A stretch of DNA of 64,000 nucleotides from JAPLIS01 sp963719415 (GCA_963719415.1 OY970383.1:1178001-1242000), one strand, 5' to 3'; numbered from the stretch's first letter, positions 1 through 8,421 are shown. Numbers and translations are program-made. The notes: generated from the letters alone by a model not told the origin.

Positions 1-716
1 AAAAGTTTCGCTTCCCATGGTGCAGCTAAATAGCTGGTGATATATTTTTGTATTTCTACGGGGATTCGGTTGGCTAATGGTGATCGGCAAAAGATTGTAC
101 AGGCTAATCGATTACGACTGTTTTCGCCATATTGTCGTACAAGATTAGATCTATTCTGAGGATTACAAAAGCTTAATGCATTGTCAATTTCATGAGGGTT
201 CGGGTTTGCAAAAATGATCATCTCGGCAGAATTTCCTACGTCTTTTTTTCCGAATATCCCAAAATTTTTTATTAGATAATCTAAGGGCGTTTTGTTTTCA
301 TGGTCCCGCAATCCAATTGGTGCTTCAAGCAGAATTAGTTTTTGTATGGTTGATGAATCTATATGTAAAAGGCTAACTAAATGCAATAGACTTCTTTGGT
401 TATATGCAAGTTGATTGAGGTCTGCGCTTTTTTGGCTAGCTATTATTTCCAATATATTGGAATGACCTAAATATGCAGTTAATTGTATTGCAGTAAGATT
501 TACTCCAAGATCTGTTCCATAGAGCGGGGTGTTAATGTTGGCACCCTTAGCGATAGCTATTCTTACGTTATCAATATTATTTTCGCTTATTGCATCGTCT
601 AGTGCTATATCTTCTTGCGTCATCGGCGCTGACAGTGGAATGGTGGCAACTAAGATTTGTATTATAAAAAGAGAGTAGAGATGATAGTGTTTTGTGGCTT
701 TTTTTTGGGTAAGCAT
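1..716 (-). CDS. Ankyrin-repeat secreted protein with F-box-like end (partial)
   Basis: This is an open frame of 238 codons running off the left edge, so the C-terminus is missing. The N-terminus (MLTQKKATKHYHLYSLFIIQ) is hydrophobic and looks like a signal peptide. Ankyrin-like units follow: residues about 40-75 (AISENNIDNVRIAIAKGANI), then LTAIQLTAYLGHSNILEIIA, then SLLHLVSLLHIDSSTIQKLI, then ENKTPLDYLI. Near the visible end lies LANRIPVEIQKYITSYL, which resembles the F-box/PRANC-like helix LPxEIxxxIxxYL found after ankyrin repeats in pox and intracellular-bacterial proteins. The ankyrin call is solid; the F-box-like call is an inference from a short match. Confidence 0.75.
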   Translation of the reverse strand, partial: MLTQKKATKHYHLYSLFIIQILVATIPLSAPMTQEDIALDDAISENNIDNVRIAIAKGANINTPLYGTDLGVNLTAIQLTAYLGHSNILEIIASQKSADLNQLAYNQRSLLHLVSLLHIDSSTIQKLILLEAPIGLRDHENKTPLDYLIKNFGIFGKKDVGNSAEMIIFANPNPHEIDNALSFCNPQNRSNLVRQYGENSRNRLACTIFCRSPLANRIPVEIQKYITSYLAAPWEAKL

Positions 717-1287
717 GATTTTTCCTGTGACTGTTTTTTTAATTTATATTTTTTATAGTTTAAATTAGTTTATAACAAATATTTTCAAAAAACAACAGGA
801 ACAAGGCGCTTTTTGCTTAAATTATTCTATTTGAATTATGCAAAAAAGGGAAGTGTAGTGGTTTAGCAAAATTCTATAACGAAGCGTAAGGGTTTTATTG
901 TGGGGTACATTGTTTTCGAAAAAAAATAATCATAGCGGTAAAAGAGACAAATTGAGGAAGCCAATGCTAAGGTAGGGCGTTTTATGCAAAAAAGATCTAG
1001 TATCTCTGCTTTGGATGAAAATAAATTAATGGATATTCAAAATAAATTAACTATTATTTTTAGAAAAATTTTTGGATGTCGGATACCGGCAGAATGGCTT
1101 TATGAGAGCACAGGCTTTACGTTTTGAATTTGATTAAGCCAAACACCAACAGAATTGTTTTACGAAAGTAAGGAAGTTCCACTTCGGACTTGGATTAACC
1201 ATCGATAAGATTACGAAATTTAAAACAATCAAACTATGCAAACAATTGGTCTGTAGAGATTTTTTTTAATGTTTTGCGGAGGCAGAA
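717..1287. other. Intergenic region with a short degenerate ORF
   Basis: No full gene is visible in these 570 bases. On the + strand an ATG at 984 opens a 47-codon frame ending at 1127. It contains IPAEWLYESTGF, and about 60 bases further on a diverged copy reads TPTELFYESKEV. This suggests the decayed remnant of a gene with internal repeats. The first 130 bases are AT-rich and probably hold the promoter of the ankyrin gene on the - strand. The coding status of the remnant is uncertain. Confidence 0.25.
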
Positions 1288-1878
1288 TTATGGCACAAGA
1301 TTAATATTCCCGCTAAAGGTAATATTGTAGTTCGCCAATGCGTTGTGTAGAGCTATCATTACGTCATTGGCAGTTCTGCTTGGTAAATTACCGCCCGATT
1401 CATAGGGAAACTCAATTCGACATTTACCACATAAAGGTTCTGTCTGGCGAATTATAATCGTCGTAGAACCATCAGTATTTATTTTTGATTCTAATAAAAT
1501 TTTAGCTAAATCTTCTTGTTGTTCGCATACTATTTTTGGTACAGAATAACTAGGAGAAAATGACAATATAGCAGAACTAGACCTATTATCAATATCATCA
1601 ACTTTATTGGGCAAGCTTTCTATTTCTTTTTCAAAAAAAGCTTTCATTGCTGACGTATTATTAATATCATCAAATTTATTAGCTAAACTTTTTGTGTCTT
1701 TATTATATTGATCTTTAATAAGAGTCCCAATATTCCTTGCAATTAATAATCTAGTAGCAGCGTCCTGAGGCAAGCTTTTTATTTCTTTATTATATTCAGC
1801 TTCAAAAGAAGCCTCACCTCTCCCTGAAATTAATAATAAAGTACTCAAAAACAAAAAACTCTTAAATTTGATAAGCAT
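1288..1878 (-). CDS. Small secreted protein, function unknown
   Basis: This 196-residue protein starts at the ATG at 1878, which has GGAG six bases upstream. An ATG at 1890 overlaps that ribosome-binding site and is less likely. The N-terminus (MLIKFKSFLFLSTLLLISG) is a signal peptide ending near GEASFEAE. Residues 25-100 carry repeated acidic-helical units of the type EIKSLPQDA / DTKSLANKFDDI / EIESLPNKVDDI. The C-terminal half has cysteines in VCEQQ and CGKCRIEF. No family is recognised. It stands alone, divergent from the SUF operon. Confidence 0.6.
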   Translation of the reverse strand: MLIKFKSFLFLSTLLLISGRGEASFEAEYNKEIKSLPQDAATRLLIARNIGTLIKDQYNKDTKSLANKFDDINNTSAMKAFFEKEIESLPNKVDDIDNRSSSAILSFSPSYSVPKIVCEQQEDLAKILLESKINTDGSTTIIIRQTEPLCGKCRIEFPYESGGNLPSRTANDVMIALHNALANYNITFSGNINLVP

Positions 1879-2103
1879 AAAAAACTCCATCTTTTATAGA
1901 TTAAAACCAAGGTTATTACTAATAATTATCCTTTATTTTTAACAAACAATCAATGTACCCAAAGAACCATAAATCTAATACCGTGCGTCCATATGTCTCA
2001 ACTGGCACTATAATCAGGTAGCGCAGTTTTTGTTTATATCATGTATGTATGGTATTCTTAAATAAGTGTGGGTAAAAATTTTGTAGGTGTGGGTAAAAAA
2101 AAT

Positions 2104-2907
2104 ATGTTGGAAATTAAAAATCTTAGAGTAACGGTTGATGATATAGAAATTTTGCAAGGGATTAATCTGTCTATCCAGCCGGGTAGCATTCATGCCGTTA
2201 TGGGTCCTAATGGGTCGGGTAAAAGTACTCTGGCGTATACGTTAATGGGCCATCCAGCGTATACCGTAACTGCTGGGACTGTATCTTTGCAAGATCAAGA
2301 TCAAAATCAGGGTCAGGCTATTGATATATTAAGTTTATCTCCTGATAAACGAGCAAAAGCGGGTATTTTTTTATCATTTCAACAACCGCTGGTTTTGGCT
2401 GGTGTTCGTACCGATATTTTTTTGCTTGAGGCTTATCGGGCAGTAACTGGCTATATGATCTCTGTGCCCGACTTTGACACATTACTCAAAGAACTTATGG
2501 AGCGGTTGGCTATTTCTCATACCTTTATATCGCGTAATGTTAACGAAGGTTTTTCTGGTGGTGAAAAGAAAAAATTTGAACTATTGCAACTCGCTTTATT
2601 AAAACCAAAGATAGCAATTTTAGATGAGATCGATTCCGGTCTTGATATTGATGCATTAAAAAGTGTCGCCGAAGGTCTTTCTTATGTACGAAAAGAAAAC
2701 CCTGCTATGAGTCTGGTGATTATCACTCATTATCGACGTATTTTAGATTACGTACGTCCTGATCAAGTACATATTATGAATAAGGGTGTTCTGGTTGCTT
2801 CGGGTGATTCTAGTTTGCTTGATACGTTAGAATCGCGTGGATACGAAGCATATCGTCCTGAAACAAGTAGCGCTGGAGATACGGTGTCTAGAGACATGTC
2901 ATGTTAA
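2104..2907 (+). CDS. sufC: SufC, Fe-S cluster assembly ATPase
   Basis: SufC is the cytosolic ABC-type ATPase that drives the SufBCD scaffold during Fe-S cluster assembly. The sequence shows Walker A GPNGSGKS, the signature FSGGEKKKFE and Walker B AILDEIDSGLDID, followed by the H-loop VIITHYRRIL, all at normal spacing. I chose the ATG at 2104 (MLEIKNLRV), which matches the usual SufC start. An upstream in-frame GTG at 2068 would add a run encoded by a short direct repeat (tgtgggtaaaaa twice) and is doubtful. The gene overlaps sufB by 7 bases, so the two are translationally coupled. Confidence 0.95.
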   Translation: MLEIKNLRVTVDDIEILQGINLSIQPGSIHAVMGPNGSGKSTLAYTLMGHPAYTVTAGTVSLQDQDQNQGQAIDILSLSPDKRAKAGIFLSFQQPLVLAGVRTDIFLLEAYRAVTGYMISVPDFDTLLKELMERLAISHTFISRNVNEGFSGGEKKKFELLQLALLKPKIAILDEIDSGLDIDALKSVAEGLSYVRKENPAMSLVIITHYRRILDYVRPDQVHIMNKGVLVASGDSSLLDTLESRGYEAYRPETSSAGDTVSRDMSC

Positions 2908-4280
2908 ATGATACAAAAACGGTAAAAAAACAGAATAATAAAAATACGTTTAAAGTCAAAAAAGGTCTTAATAGATCTATTGTAACGCAGATATCAGAAC
3001 AGAAAAATGAGCCGGGGTGGATGACTGATTTTCGCCTGCATTCGTTAACCCTGTTTGAAACTATGCCGATGCCAACATGGGGGGCAGATCTTTCTGATTT
3101 AGATCCAGCTGATATTTACTATTATATTAAGCCGATAGAGTCTCAAAAAAATTCATGGCAAGATGTTCCTGATAAAATAAAAAATACGTTTGATAAGTTG
3201 GGTATTCCTGAGGCTGAACAGAAATTTTTAGCGGGCGTTGGTGCTCAATATGAATCAGAAATGGTCTATAAAAAACTTAAAAAAAAATGGGAAGAAAAAG
3301 GAGTTCTTTTTTTAGATACCGGTACTGCATTAAAAGAATATCCCGAGCTTTTTAAAAAATATTTTGCAACGATTATTCCTGCTCATGATAATAAGTTTGC
3401 GGCATTAAATTCTGCCGTATGGTCTGGGGGAAGTTTTGTATATGTGCCTCAGGGTGTTGTAATAGATATGCCATTACAAGCCTATTTTCGTATTAATGCA
3501 GCACAAATGGGACAATTTGAGCGAACCTTAATTATAGCAGAACCAGGAAGCTCAGTTCATTATGTTGAAGGGTGCAGTGCGCCATTATATCGAACTAATT
3601 CACTTCACAGTGCTGTTGTGGAGCTAGTCGCGTTAGAACGGTCTCACATTAGATACACGACAATTCAGAATTGGTCTAACAATGTCTATAATTTAGTCAC
3701 TAAACGGGCAGTTGCGCATGCTAAAGCGCATGTTGAGTGGGTTGATGGAAATTTTGGCAGTAAAGTGACCATGAAATATCCATCAATTATATTACAAGGT
3801 AGCCATGCAAAAGGGCAGATTATTTCTATTGCCGTTGCTGGTTCAGGGCAACATCAAGATGCAGGTGGCAAAATTATTCATTGTGCACCGTTTACTAAAT
3901 CAAATATTATTTCAAAATCGATAAGTAAAGGTGGTGGTCGTTCTAGTTATCGTGGTTTGCTGAAGGTGACAAAAGGGGCTTTGTTTGCTGAATCAAAAGT
4001 TCAATGCGATGCACTATTGCTTGATGAGCTATCTCGTTCTGATACGTATCCGACAGTTATAGTGAATGAGTCTGGAGCTGATGTTGGCCATGAGGCTTCG
4101 GTTAGCAAAGTGAGCGAAGAGCAACTTTTTTATGCACAGAGTAGAGGACTTTCTGAGCAATCCGCACGGGCGATTATCGTCAATGGCTTTATTGATGCAT
4201 TTGTTAAAGAATTGCCTATGGAATATGCGGTTGAGATTAATAGATTGATTGCGATGGAAATGGAAGGATCGATAGGGTGA
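2901..4280 (+). CDS. sufB: SufB, Fe-S assembly scaffold
   Basis: SufB is the scaffold subunit that with SufC and SufD builds Fe-S clusters. The 459-residue length is normal. Hallmark stretches are present: WSGGSFVYVPQGV, VHYVEGCSAP, the HAKAHVEWVDGN beta-helix region, and the C-terminal block EQLFYAQSRGLSEQSARAIIVNGF. The first ~30 residues are lysine/asparagine-rich and poorly conserved. It overlaps sufC at its start and sufD at its end (ATGA overlap), so sufCBD form one tight operon. Confidence 0.95.
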   Translation: MLNDTKTVKKQNNKNTFKVKKGLNRSIVTQISEQKNEPGWMTDFRLHSLTLFETMPMPTWGADLSDLDPADIYYYIKPIESQKNSWQDVPDKIKNTFDKLGIPEAEQKFLAGVGAQYESEMVYKKLKKKWEEKGVLFLDTGTALKEYPELFKKYFATIIPAHDNKFAALNSAVWSGGSFVYVPQGVVIDMPLQAYFRINAAQMGQFERTLIIAEPGSSVHYVEGCSAPLYRTNSLHSAVVELVALERSHIRYTTIQNWSNNVYNLVTKRAVAHAKAHVEWVDGNFGSKVTMKYPSIILQGSHAKGQIISIAVAGSGQHQDAGGKIIHCAPFTKSNIISKSISKGGGRSSYRGLLKVTKGALFAESKVQCDALLLDELSRSDTYPTVIVNESGADVGHEASVSKVSEEQLFYAQSRGLSEQSARAIIVNGFIDAFVKELPMEYAVEINRLIAMEMEGSIG

Positions 4281-5440
4281 TGAAGGTAATGGAAATGAGC
4301 GCGTCTAAGGTTGTTGGTAGTTTAGAAAATATTTTTGTAGGTGGTGTCCGTTTTTTTATAGATACGTATCCAGAATACGCAGCACGTATTTTAAAGACTC
4401 ATGAGTCTCTGGCAGATTATTCGTATATTTTATATATTAAGCCCCAGTCGATTGACAGAGAGAATTTCAAAATAACGATTAATATCGCAGATTTTTTTGT
4501 AGCGTCAATAATTAAGCAAGAAATTAACGGTGATACGGATAGCTTGGAAAAAGAAAAAGAGATCGAGAGTTTAGCAAAAGAAAAAATATTGGTAATTGTC
4601 GGGCAGCGTGTATCGGTTATTATACATGATATTGTGTCAGATTATGACAGTTTAGAAGGTGATAGCATAAAGTATGGTAGTTCTCGTATTGGTTATTGGA
4701 TAGATGAATCGGCGACGTGTACCGTGTTTTATAGCCGACGCTCAGAGGAAAATGGCTTAGAGCAGAAAAATTTAGTCCAAAATAGCACGAAACAAAAGAG
4801 TGCGATATCAAAAAATAGAGAAAAAGATAGAAAAGAAGAAGATAGTATAAAGTTAGATTGTCGAGAATTAATCAAAATAAACTGTTATGCAGGGCGTCAT
4901 AGTTCTTTGAATTTCTATTTTTTAGTGCAGGGTGGGCTAGTGCCAAATTCAGAGATTAACTGCTATTTACTGGGTGAATATGCAGATATTAAAGTTGATG
5001 GTGCTTATCTATTACAAAACAAACAACAGGCTACTGTTTCTGTTTATCAAGAGCATCTAGTTCCTCACACATCGAGTAATGTGATGATTAAGGGAGTAAT
5101 TAAAGATTCAGCGTATATATGTTATAAAGGTCTTATTTATATAGGCGTTAATGCTTTTAATACTGACGCAGAACAAAAAAATAAGAATATACTTGTTGGC
5201 AATAATATCGGTAATAGTATAGATAATGCTATAGATAGTGCTGGTGCTTGGGATAACGTTAGTGCCCGCGCTCATTCAATACCAAGTTTAGAAATTCTTA
5301 ATAACGACGTACGCTGTTCTCATGGCAGTGCAGTTGGTCCTATCGATAAAGAGCAGTTATTTGTATTGCAGTCTCGTGGTTTGGATCGGTTAGTGGCAAC
5401 GCAGGTGCTTATAGATGGCTTTATCGGCTTATATTTTTAA
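4277..5440 (+). CDS. sufD: SufD-like Fe-S assembly protein
   Basis: This 387-residue protein is a SufB/SufD-family beta-helix protein and partner of SufB and SufC. The diagnostic part is the C-terminus: EILNNDVRCSHGSAVGPIDK, then EQLFVLQSRGLDRLVATQVLIDGF. The middle is diverged and carries two low-complexity hydrophilic insertions, one rich in K/E/S/N around residues 158-195 and one rich in N/D around 300-330. It overlaps sufB by 4 bases. A broken copy of its last 62 codons lies downstream at 6846-7031. Confidence 0.85.
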   Translation: MMKVMEMSASKVVGSLENIFVGGVRFFIDTYPEYAARILKTHESLADYSYILYIKPQSIDRENFKITINIADFFVASIIKQEINGDTDSLEKEKEIESLAKEKILVIVGQRVSVIIHDIVSDYDSLEGDSIKYGSSRIGYWIDESATCTVFYSRRSEENGLEQKNLVQNSTKQKSAISKNREKDRKEEDSIKLDCRELIKINCYAGRHSSLNFYFLVQGGLVPNSEINCYLLGEYADIKVDGAYLLQNKQQATVSVYQEHLVPHTSSNVMIKGVIKDSAYICYKGLIYIGVNAFNTDAEQKNKNILVGNNIGNSIDNAIDSAGAWDNVSARAHSIPSLEILNNDVRCSHGSAVGPIDKEQLFVLQSRGLDRLVATQVLIDGFIGLYF

Positions 5441-5517
5441 TAGTTTATAGCATAATAAGACAAAAATTTATTCGAATCATCGGTGTTTTTGCTTAATTAG
5501 TTACGAGGAAAAGTTTT

Positions 5518-6132
5518 ATGAAACTATTAGCAGGGAAAACTGTTTTATTAATGGTATTTGTTTTGATATCCCTTTTATCTTTCGCTGGCGATTTTGAAGT
5601 GCGAGAAGAAAGAGTCGGTTGTTTGGGTAGGGTTTTAAGAAAATTAAGAGGGGCAAGAGGCATAGCTGCAGAACTGTTTGCGCAAGAAGCTGCAAGAGAA
5701 GGGATAGTGGGAGCAGTAGTAGTGGGAGCAGTAGTTGGAGGTTGGGCTGGAGGAGTAGCAGGACTTGTTGGGGCCGGAGAACTAGAAAAAATAACGGGAA
5801 CAGTATTATATGGAGAAGCATTAATGGCAGGAGCGGCAGGAGGAGCGGTGATCGTAGCAGGATTAGCTGAAAAGGTGGCAAGGAGAGAAGTAGTAGATAT
5901 AGGGCAATTAGTAAAAGTAGTAAAAGCAGGGTTAACGATAGCAACAGCTGCTGGAGTAGGAGCAAATGTAGGAATGAATAGAGTAAGGGGCGAAGGAATA
6001 AGGAGAGAAATAGACGGGGCATCACTAGGGGCTTTTGCAGGAGGAGGGGTAGTGATAGCTGTAGCATATGCAGCAGAAGGAGTTGTACCTTTTGGAATGG
6101 CAGCGCAACTACTTTTGGCCACAGCGTCATAA
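5518..6132 (+). CDS. Glycine-zipper secreted/membrane protein A
   Basis: This 204-residue protein of unknown function starts at an ATG preceded by AGGAAA. It begins with a signal peptide (LLAGKTVLLMVFVLISLLSF). Next comes a short basic stretch, then long Gly/Ala/Val segments with dense GxxxG spacing (GAVVVGAVVGGWAGG, GAAGGAVIVAGLA, GASLGAFAGGGVVIAVAY) that could form several membrane helices. Arg is mostly AGA/AGG and Gly, Val and Ala codons mostly end in A, unlike the flanking suf genes. It is the first of five related genes placed between sufD and sufS. A membrane or pore-like role is only inferred. Confidence 0.7.
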   Translation: MKLLAGKTVLLMVFVLISLLSFAGDFEVREERVGCLGRVLRKLRGARGIAAELFAQEAAREGIVGAVVVGAVVGGWAGGVAGLVGAGELEKITGTVLYGEALMAGAAGGAVIVAGLAEKVARREVVDIGQLVKVVKAGLTIATAAGVGANVGMNRVRGEGIRREIDGASLGAFAGGGVVIAVAYAAEGVVPFGMAAQLLLATAS

Positions 6133-6266
6133 ATCTAACTTTGCGTAAACATTAATGGAGTGTAGCAGATAAAAATTGACTGCGTGAATTGCATTTTTAA
6201 AAAAAAGCCTTAATAAACGTATAATTTTAATATATTTATTTTTATACAATTATGAGGGAGGCTTTT
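6133..6266 (+). repeat. Leader sequence shared by the glycine-zipper genes
   Basis: The ~130 bases before gene B are repeated in diverged form before gene E (about 9085-9222) and partly before gene D (about 8425-8500). Shared stretches include the TTGA(C/T)T-GC(G/A)TGAATT block, the run of A bases followed by CCT(T/C)AATA, and the final TTAT-GAGG(G)A ribosome-binding region. This shows that the upstream regions were duplicated together with the genes. TATAAT at 6220-6225 is a possible -10 in this copy but is not conserved in the copy before E. Confidence 0.55.
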
Positions 6267-6788
6267 ATGGGATTTTTTATTCGAAAAGTAGTTACGTTAT
6301 CAAATATGCTTGTTTTGGTGTTTTTTTTATCTAGCTTTAGCGTTTTTGGAGCGCAAGGACAGCGAGGTAGTTATTTTGACAGGTTATCAAGAGTAGTGGG
6401 TGGGGGAACAAGAAGAGTAGGAAGAGAAGCAGGGACACTATTGTTATTAGGGGGAACAATAGGAAGAAGTGTGGGGAGTTTAGCAGGAAGTGAAAATGCG
6501 GGAGAAGTAGCAGGGATGTTGGCAGCAGCAGCCTCAGTAGGGGCAGCAGTAGGGATGTTGGCAGGAGTAGCAACAACAAGAGTTACTCGCTCAGCAACAG
6601 GACAAGATGGAACAAGATCGCTAGCAGGATTCGGAGCGTTAACGCTATTAACAGGATCAGCTTGGTTAGCCAGCGATTATTGTTTTAATAGAGGAATGGT
6701 TTCTATGCGTGTTATGCCCGATCAGAGATTAGATGATAGAGGAGCAGCAAGGACAAATCGCTTGCCAGAATTTCTGCGTGGGGGTTAA
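6267..6788 (+). CDS. Glycine-zipper secreted/membrane protein B
   Basis: This 173-residue member of the same family has GGGAGG six bases before the ATG at 6267; an ATG at 6252 lies upstream of that site and is not used. The signal peptide VVTLSNMLVLVFFLSSFSVF is followed by AQGQRGSYFDRLSRVVGGG. Two Gly/Ala zipper segments follow (LLLLGGTIGRSVGSLAGS and VAGMLAAAASVGAAVGMLAG), then ATGQDGTRSLAGFGALTLL. The motif xGQDGxR(S/N)L also occurs in protein D (GQDGRNLLVIGASAVLI), which supports common ancestry. Scars of sufS and sufD lie immediately downstream. Confidence 0.7.
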   Translation: MGFFIRKVVTLSNMLVLVFFLSSFSVFGAQGQRGSYFDRLSRVVGGGTRRVGREAGTLLLLGGTIGRSVGSLAGSENAGEVAGMLAAAASVGAAVGMLAGVATTRVTRSATGQDGTRSLAGFGALTLLTGSAWLASDYCFNRGMVSMRVMPDQRLDDRGAARTNRLPEFLRGG

Positions 6789-6825
6789 TAAAAATTTTGC
6801 AAAAATGGCGATAAGCTTTTTTTTA
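6786..6825 (+). pseudogene. Remnant of the 5' end of sufS
   Basis: Directly after the stop of gene B the sequence reads taataaaaattttgcaaaaa then tggcgataagctttt. This matches the bases around the true sufS start at 9801-9840 (taataaaaaaattatgcaaa then aatggcgattagatttt). The start codon is mutated and the frame is lost within about 40 bases. Gene B therefore once stood directly before a sufS start, as gene E does now. With the next feature it marks a duplication junction. Confidence 0.75.
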
Positions 6826-6845
6826 AAAATAAGTAGATAGGTGGT

Positions 6846-7031
6846 AGCGCCCGTGCTTATTCGATACCAAGTCTAGAGATTCTGAATAATCAACTACGAT
6901 GTGCTCATGGAAGTGCCGTTGGCGGTGTTGATCAAGAGCAGTTATTTGTATTGCAATCACGAGGGCTATAAGCTATGCGGGCAACGCAGGTACTTATAGA
7001 TGGCTTTATTGGTTCATATGCCAATATATGA
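6846..7031 (+). pseudogene. Broken copy of the 3' end of sufD
   Basis: In one frame, 62 codons read as a SufD C-terminus: SIPSLEILNNQLRCAHGSAV, then QEQLFVLQSRGL, then a TAA stop, then MRATQVLIDGFIGSYANI. Intact sufD has the same order (SIPSLEILNNDVRCSHGSAV, EQLFVLQSRGLDR, VATQVLIDGFIGLYF). There is no upstream part and an internal stop, so it cannot make SufD. It is a relic of a tandem duplication spanning sufD-3', the glycine-rich genes and sufS-5'. The divergence from sufD suggests an old event. Confidence 0.9.
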
Positions 7032-7071
7032 TTGGCTATTAATTAGCAATTAAAATATAATAATTATATTT

Positions 7072-7230
7072 ATGAAGTTTATGTATAGCTTTTTAATATT
7101 TTGTATAATTGCTATAATAATTTTTTTTGGGTTTAAAGTAGCTTGTGGGCTGTGTAATTGGTTGTGTAATTGGTTGTGTAATTGGTTGTGTAATTGGTTG
7201 TGTAATTGGTTGTGTAACTTTTTTATTTAA
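7072..7230 (+). CDS. 52-residue membrane microprotein with LCNW repeats
   Basis: An uninterrupted small frame encodes an N-terminal hydrophobic segment (FLIFCIIAIIIFFGFKV) followed by a C-terminal tandem tetrapeptide: LCN six times, separated by W and ending LCNFFI. The repeat is encoded by a 12-bp DNA repeat, a multiple of three, so copy-number change would keep the frame. The stop lies 9 bases before the ATG of the next gene, and its AAGGG serves as that gene's ribosome-binding site. The frame itself lacks a clear Shine-Dalgarno. It could equally be a chance reading of a microsatellite. Confidence 0.4.
   Translation: MKFMYSFLIFCIIAIIIFFGFKVACGLCNWLCNWLCNWLCNWLCNWLCNFFI
7149..7220 (+). repeat. 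12-bp tandem repeat, six copies
   Basis: The unit gttgtgtaattg is repeated head to tail. Four copies are exact; the first begins gctg and the last ends aactt. There are no unique spacers, so it is not a CRISPR array. It lies inside the small frame at 7072-7230. Confidence 0.95.
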
Positions 7231-7239
7231 GGGTTTTTT

Positions 7240-7668
7240 ATGCGATTGTATTTGATGATATTGTTACTTTTTTCTTTTGTTTCCTGGAATTTATTTGCTG
7301 CATATAGTGGTCAGAAAGAAGATAGAACTTTGTTGAAGAAGCAGGTTTACTTAAGTGAAAAAATAGATTGGTCTGATGCTGAAGCAAAAGCTTTATATGA
7401 TGCACCGGAGCGAGCTGATTTTAAAGAAAAAGGGTTCGTTTTTATGCGGATAGTAGATGAGAATGGAGCGGAGAAGGGATTGGCGGTTAGGAAGCCTATT
7501 AAGTCAGTAGTTGAAGAGATCAGAGAATTGCGCAGTGAGTGGGCTACTTGTTTGCAACCTATTGAGTTAGCTCGCTTGGAACAAAAAATAATCAATATTC
7601 TTAAGAATAATAATATTAGTGGACAAGAAGTGGAAGAGGTATGGAGTCAGATAGCTGCTAAGCCGTAA
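7240..7668 (+). CDS. Small secreted protein, function unknown
   Basis: This 142-residue protein starts with a clear signal peptide (MRLYLMILLLFSFVSWNLFA, cleavage likely after AA). The mature part is mixed charged and helical, with no glycine zipper: DAPERADFKEKGFVFMRIVD, then ENGAEKGLAVRKPIKSVVEE, then a helical C-terminus. It differs from the glycine-rich proteins on either side and has ordinary codon use. No family is recognised. AAGGG lies six bases before the ATG. Confidence 0.65.
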   Translation: MRLYLMILLLFSFVSWNLFAAYSGQKEDRTLLKKQVYLSEKIDWSDAEAKALYDAPERADFKEKGFVFMRIVDENGAEKGLAVRKPIKSVVEEIRELRSEWATCLQPIELARLEQKIINILKNNNISGQEVEEVWSQIAAKP

Positions 7669-7965
7669 AGCTCATCTGAAATTGGTATCTTGGCGGACAG
7701 CTATGTTCTAAAATACGTTGGAAAAAGCGGCGAAGAAGTGAAGATTTCGGAATAATATTTTTGAGTAATGATAATACTAAATTTATGTGACTGTGGGGAA
7801 ATTATTACTCTAGGCGGAGGATAATGGTAATGTCTTTTAGATCTATTTTTTTAGTTCTTGTAGTAATAGAGATAATAGGATATTAACGATGGATTATTTG
7901 ATGGCACAATAATAAGCTTAACAAACAGAAGATGATAAGTTTAGTACAGAGATTAATCAAAGATT
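7669..7965 (+). other. Intergenic region with a 20-codon frame
   Basis: No full gene is present. A short frame at 7824-7886 (MVMSFRSIFLVLVVIEIIGY) has GGAGG three bases upstream, which is too close for an ideal site. It looks like the remains of a signal-peptide start of the glycine-zipper family, but this cannot be shown. The rest is AT-rich with no hairpin that I can support. Confidence 0.25.
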
Positions 7966-8421
7966 ATGAAAAAATGGCGATCAGATTTTACTTTTTTTAA
8001 GACCTCGTTAGGCCAGCATATCTTTTACTTAGATAATGCAGCGACAACGCTATTATCAGTTGGGTTAATAGCAGTCTCTTTTTTATCTTTTTCTACTGTG
8101 TTCGCAGCGAGAGAGGGAAGAAATAGCTGTTTTGACAGGTTATTAAGACAAGCGAAAAAAGGGGCAATTGTAGTAGGAGAAATAGTAATAAAAGAAGAGG
8201 TGGCAGGAATAGGAGGAGTATGTTTAGGAGCAGAGATAGGAGTAGCTCTATCTGGAGCAGTGGGAATAGAAGGCTTTGCTGCGTTAGGAATATTGGGTGG
8301 AGCAGAGCTAGTTATGGGGGCGATAGCAATAGGAGCAGCTGATATAGCTAGAGAGATAGTCAGGCAAAACACAATAGAATTGGTAGCTAGACAAGCGCGG
8401 GAAACAGAAGAAGCGAAGTAA
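7966..8421 (+). CDS. Chimera: SufS N-terminus fused to a glycine-rich protein
   Basis: This 151-residue frame starts MKKWRSDFTFFKTSLGQHIF then YLDNAATT, which is homologous to the first 28 residues of SufS (MQKWRLDFPFFATDLNKQIS then YLDNAATT). It then switches to a hydrophobic signal-like segment (SVGLIAVSFLSFSTVFAARE) and a glycine/alanine-rich domain (GIGGVCLGAEIGVALSGAVG). The stretch from FLSFSTVF through AAREGRNSC is nearly identical in DNA to the same region of gene D. Recombination therefore joined a duplicated sufS 5' end to a family member. No SufS catalytic part is left. Whether it is expressed or exported is unknown. Confidence 0.75.
   Translation: MKKWRSDFTFFKTSLGQHIFYLDNAATTLLSVGLIAVSFLSFSTVFAAREGRNSCFDRLLRQAKKGAIVVGEIVIKEEVAGIGGVCLGAEIGVALSGAVGIEGFAALGILGGAELVMGAIAIGAADIAREIVRQNTIELVARQARETEEAK

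Noticed and set aside
5493..6130. Long leucine- and alanine-rich open frames on the - strand opposite the glycine-rich genes
   Set aside because: They exist because the + strand genes use purine-rich GGA/GCA/GTA/AGA codons, which leave few stops in the opposite frames. They lack ribosome-binding sites and sensible composition.
7149..7220. Possible CRISPR or attachment-site repeat
   Set aside because: It is a simple 12-bp microsatellite without spacers or a neighbouring integrase.
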